Assembly (NCBI GenBank): GCA_013365325.1
Contig: JABVXV010000176.1
Coordinates: 1 to 64,000, forward strand
Length of the DNA stretch: 64,000 nucleotides
Reading direction: 5' to 3'
Source: Dipetalonema caudispina
Taxonomy: Eukaryota > Nematoda > Chromadorea > Rhabditida > Onchocercidae
A model generated the notes under the pieces. The model was not told the origin of the DNA, searched no databases, and saw only the letters and a program-made list of their open reading frames with translations. This document shows, one piece after another, positions 61,601 to 64,000 of the stretch. The position numbers were made by a program, and so were the translations under genes. Within the stretch, counting starts at the first letter, position 1; the number at the start of each line of letters is the position of its first letter.

Positions 61601-63161
61601 TGAAAATTGTCCACCACCAGTTCACAAATCTATTTCGGAAGCAAGTCGTAAATCAGCGAATAGTGACGAAAAACCTAAGACAACTTCAGTTATCCCTGAA
61701 TTACTCACTAGTGAAGGACACGTAGTGGAGCAGACAGAAACACCATCTCCTGTGATTGCATTGGCATCAGCTCCGCAACTTCCACCCCCATCCCCTGAAC
61801 CATCTATTTCAACAGTCCGTGGGCAGTCGTTTTCAAACGTAAGATATTTTGATTTTTTATTAAAGGTTGTCATATTGCTTGAATTTCACATTCGTTGTCT
61901 GGATTTCGAATATTTATACGATTGCATCACTGCAAAAAAAAAAGAAGGCAAAAGGATGATGATAGTCTTCAAAATCCTCAGTTCTAGCGGTTACGGTTGT
62001 TTTATGTTTGGTTCACTGCTGCATATCTGTTGCTTGTATTTTCGAACTCTAATGTCAAATTCTGGAAATTTTTCGAGCTAAAATCTTTTTTTATATTTTT
62101 CAGTGTCCTGAAATGTCCGAAACCCGTACATCTACAACATTGCTGCGAACACGAAACAATTATAATCGAACATTTACTCGATCTCGTGATTCTGTCCGTA
62201 CGCAGTTCCCACCCAACAAACTACACAATTTTCCAGGTTAATTTTTGGGACAAATATCATAGGGTCTTCTACATATTATTTTTCTATAGTTAGTTATTTC
62301 TTCCACGATATTTTCCAAAATGGAAATAACATGGTCTGACTATTATAGGAACTGTTAATTATCGTTGGAGAAAGTTGCGATACTGAGTAATATAGAACTA
62401 CGTTAACCGAAGTTTTAATTTCAACTAAATGATGCCATTTAGTGCGTCGAGGAAAAAGTGGCTCACGTCGCGGTGGTGCAAGTAGTGGAGGTTTAGGATC
62501 AAACAGGGACAAGCATTCTGTAGCCAGCAGAGAGAAAGTTGAGGGCAATAGTGGTGGTTCAATTGTTGAACCTATTGTACCTAATGGACCGAAACAACTT
62601 GAAAATGGACCAAAACCGGAGCAACAATCGATATCGAAGGAAGAAAAGCGTGAATTCATAGCAGCATCAAGTGTGATGGCGACGACAGCTAAACAACCAT
62701 GGCAACAACACTCCGATCAGCAATATTCTAAAAAAGAGAAGAAAAAACAGGTCTCCTCCAGATTTGTATATATCAGCAAAAAATTCTGGAGTGAACGGAA
62801 TTTGTTGAATCCTTAGGTACACACACTCACACTTTCTTTAGTTGCAAACTTTTTATTTTTTCTTTCCCAAAAATCATAAGTAATCATAAGTACTTTTTTT
62901 TTAATTTTTTATATTGGGAACGGTCGAAACGTCAGACATTTCATTATCGTGAAGTTGAATAATTTAGATGAGTCATAGATTGATATAGTTTATTTTTTTA
63001 GAAGCATTATTTTCAGTAGCGACCAATAGTTACTGTATTATCAATAAAAATGATTGTTATAGACAGCTGCAACGAGAGAAATGCCAAAGTATATTGAACC
63101 GAAGCCGTTTACATTTTCATCCGAGAACAAATATGCCGCACTTCTGGAAGCAGACGATTGA
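58621..63161 (+). CDS. EIF4B: eIF4B-like translation initiation factor with degenerate RRM
   Basis: Likely homologue of eIF4B, which stimulates the eIF4A helicase. About 12 exons. The N-terminal exon (58621-58987) has KKRQNQKTFSLMDIF and GIGSWADAAAD, resembling the eIF4B KTLTLTDF/SWAD region. The RRM follows: ANLPDRPPFEVKVANINY (about 59278-59330), GSVVNIRSEGQAARRGIAIV and SLSSQEALVNALKLNNM (about 59911-60015), and ELQGRSLRISL (from 60217). Next is a long basic Arg/Gly/Pro region (about 60250-61130). RPTSIFGLAKPVDTYEKEKQ and AEERLRLENEAFKAAEQRSR (about 61120-61386) match the eIF4B SIFGGAKPVD block. Then come a Pro/Ser-rich stretch (61518-61839), small exons at 62104-62238 and 62442-62748, and a last exon (about 63065-63161) FTFSSENKYAALLEADD, like the eIF4B SKYAAL end. 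An eIF4H/DRR-2-like identity is less likely because the C-terminal blocks fit eIF4B. Confidence 0.85.
60237..60332 (+). repeat. In-frame 48-bp tandem duplication inside the eIF4B-like gene
   Basis: Two adjacent 48-bp units (60237-60284 and 60285-60332), both starting AGGATATC, encode RISLRDHQSRPPFGSG and RISLQDHQPRPPFGSS. The duplicated unit spans the last RRM strand and the following basic linker. Confidence 0.93.
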
Positions 63162-64000
63162 AATTGCGGGTGGCATTCTCTGATTCTTTATGAATATTTA
63201 GTTTTGTTTGTCTTCAAATGGGTCAAAACTCGATGAAATTGAAAAATAGAAGCTTAGAAAAAGACAAGTCTTGAAATTTTAAATATTTAGTAGATTAAAG
63301 AATTAGAGAATGGATAGAATAGATCGGTTGGTAATCGGTAAGCTCGATAATATACTTTGATGCTATACAAATGTATACATTGATCCAGTGGTATTTCTCC
63401 CTGTACACTCGTTTGTGTTATGTTAATTTTGTTTGTATATCGAAATACTATACTCGTTTGTATTTGTTTTTACTTTCCTGCGCATTTCAAAAAGTAAACA
63501 AGTAATTTACAGCTGGTGGATCGCTTACATAAGTTGTTGATCCAAAATTTTCAAAAACTATGCGTTTATATTACTTAGATATATTAGGGAATTTTCAAGT
63601 TAAGGTCCATAGATTCCGGATGCGTTCAGAAGGGGAAGAGTATTCACAGTTGTTCTGTAGATCATTTCGGGATATTGCGCAAATTCAAGGAAACATGATT
63701 TGTTCCAGCATACTAATGACTCAAATTAAGGAATCACATCTTTCTCTTCTGAGGTACCACAAAATTCCCTTTTTCTGTTTGTCATCGTTTTGTAGTATCT
63801 CGCAATTTTAAAGGTCGTGAAAAGTTATGAAGCTGTTGCATGTTTAGAGATAAATGGGTGGCGCAATATACATTTAGCAGGCCAATTTAGTTGTCATTTT
63901 TTTTTTTCAATCTTATTTGATTTTAGTATTCGGATCATTTGTTTTATCAGCTTAATTCGGATCTTTTCCGTCAAAAAATTTGTAAATTTTCGAATTATTT
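63162..64000. other. 3' flank of the eIF4B-like gene
   Basis: 839 bp after the stop, probably the 3' UTR followed by intergenic sequence. One open frame at 63560-63811 (+) has no recognisable motif or splice partner. Nothing else seen. Confidence 0.5.

Noticed and set aside
63560..63811. 83-codon frame near the right edge
   Set aside because: No motif, no splice partner and AT-driven composition; more likely eIF4B-like 3' flank.

Overview
This is an AT-rich (roughly 70% A+T by eye) eukaryotic window with small genes, introns of about 50 to 1,000 bp, TTTTCAG/TTTTTAG acceptors and many homopolymer tracts. Protein matches, recalled from knowledge of the families, fit nematode orthologues best (CGH-1, ARX-4, DLC-1, DAF-41 and PDHK types). 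Intron size, base composition and gene content suggest a spirurine (filarial-like) nematode. The species cannot be fixed from the sequence alone.

Layout, left to right: the 3' part of a C2H2 zinc-finger gene (+, cut by the window edge); kanadaptin/SLC4A1AP (-); FAM136A (+), divergent from kanadaptin across an 872-bp spacer; the DDX6-type DEAD-box helicase CGH-1 (-); pyruvate dehydrogenase kinase (+); TMEM120 (-); an SLC6 sodium-coupled transporter (-); Arp2/3 subunit ARPC2/ARX-4 (+); dynein light chain LC8/DLC-1 (+); the Hsp90 co-chaperone p23/DAF-41 (+); and an eIF4B-like translation factor (+). All ten complete models could be followed exon by exon to a stop codon. Between them lie AT-rich spacers of 2 to 5 kb holding microsatellites, small tandem duplications and two notable inverted repeats.

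The genes do not form one pathway. They are mostly housekeeping: mRNA storage and translation (CGH-1, eIF4B), mitochondrial metabolism and biogenesis (PDHK, FAM136A), cytoskeleton and motor (ARX-4, DLC-1), chaperone (p23), splicing-linked nuclear factor (kanadaptin) and membrane proteins (TMEM120, SLC6). Most start codons lie a short distance after a pyrimidine-rich AG acceptor, as expected if these mRNAs receive a trans-spliced leader.

I did not find a clear undescribed multi-gene system. The observations most worth a second look are a 44+6+44-nt ungapped hairpin at 32623-32716, a poly(A)/poly(T)-armed inverted repeat at 26264-26380, an SLC6 transporter with altered ion/substrate-site residues and a probable GC-AG intron, an eIF4B-like protein whose RRM has lost its RNP aromatic residues, and an RFX/CCAAT-like element upstream of dlc-1.
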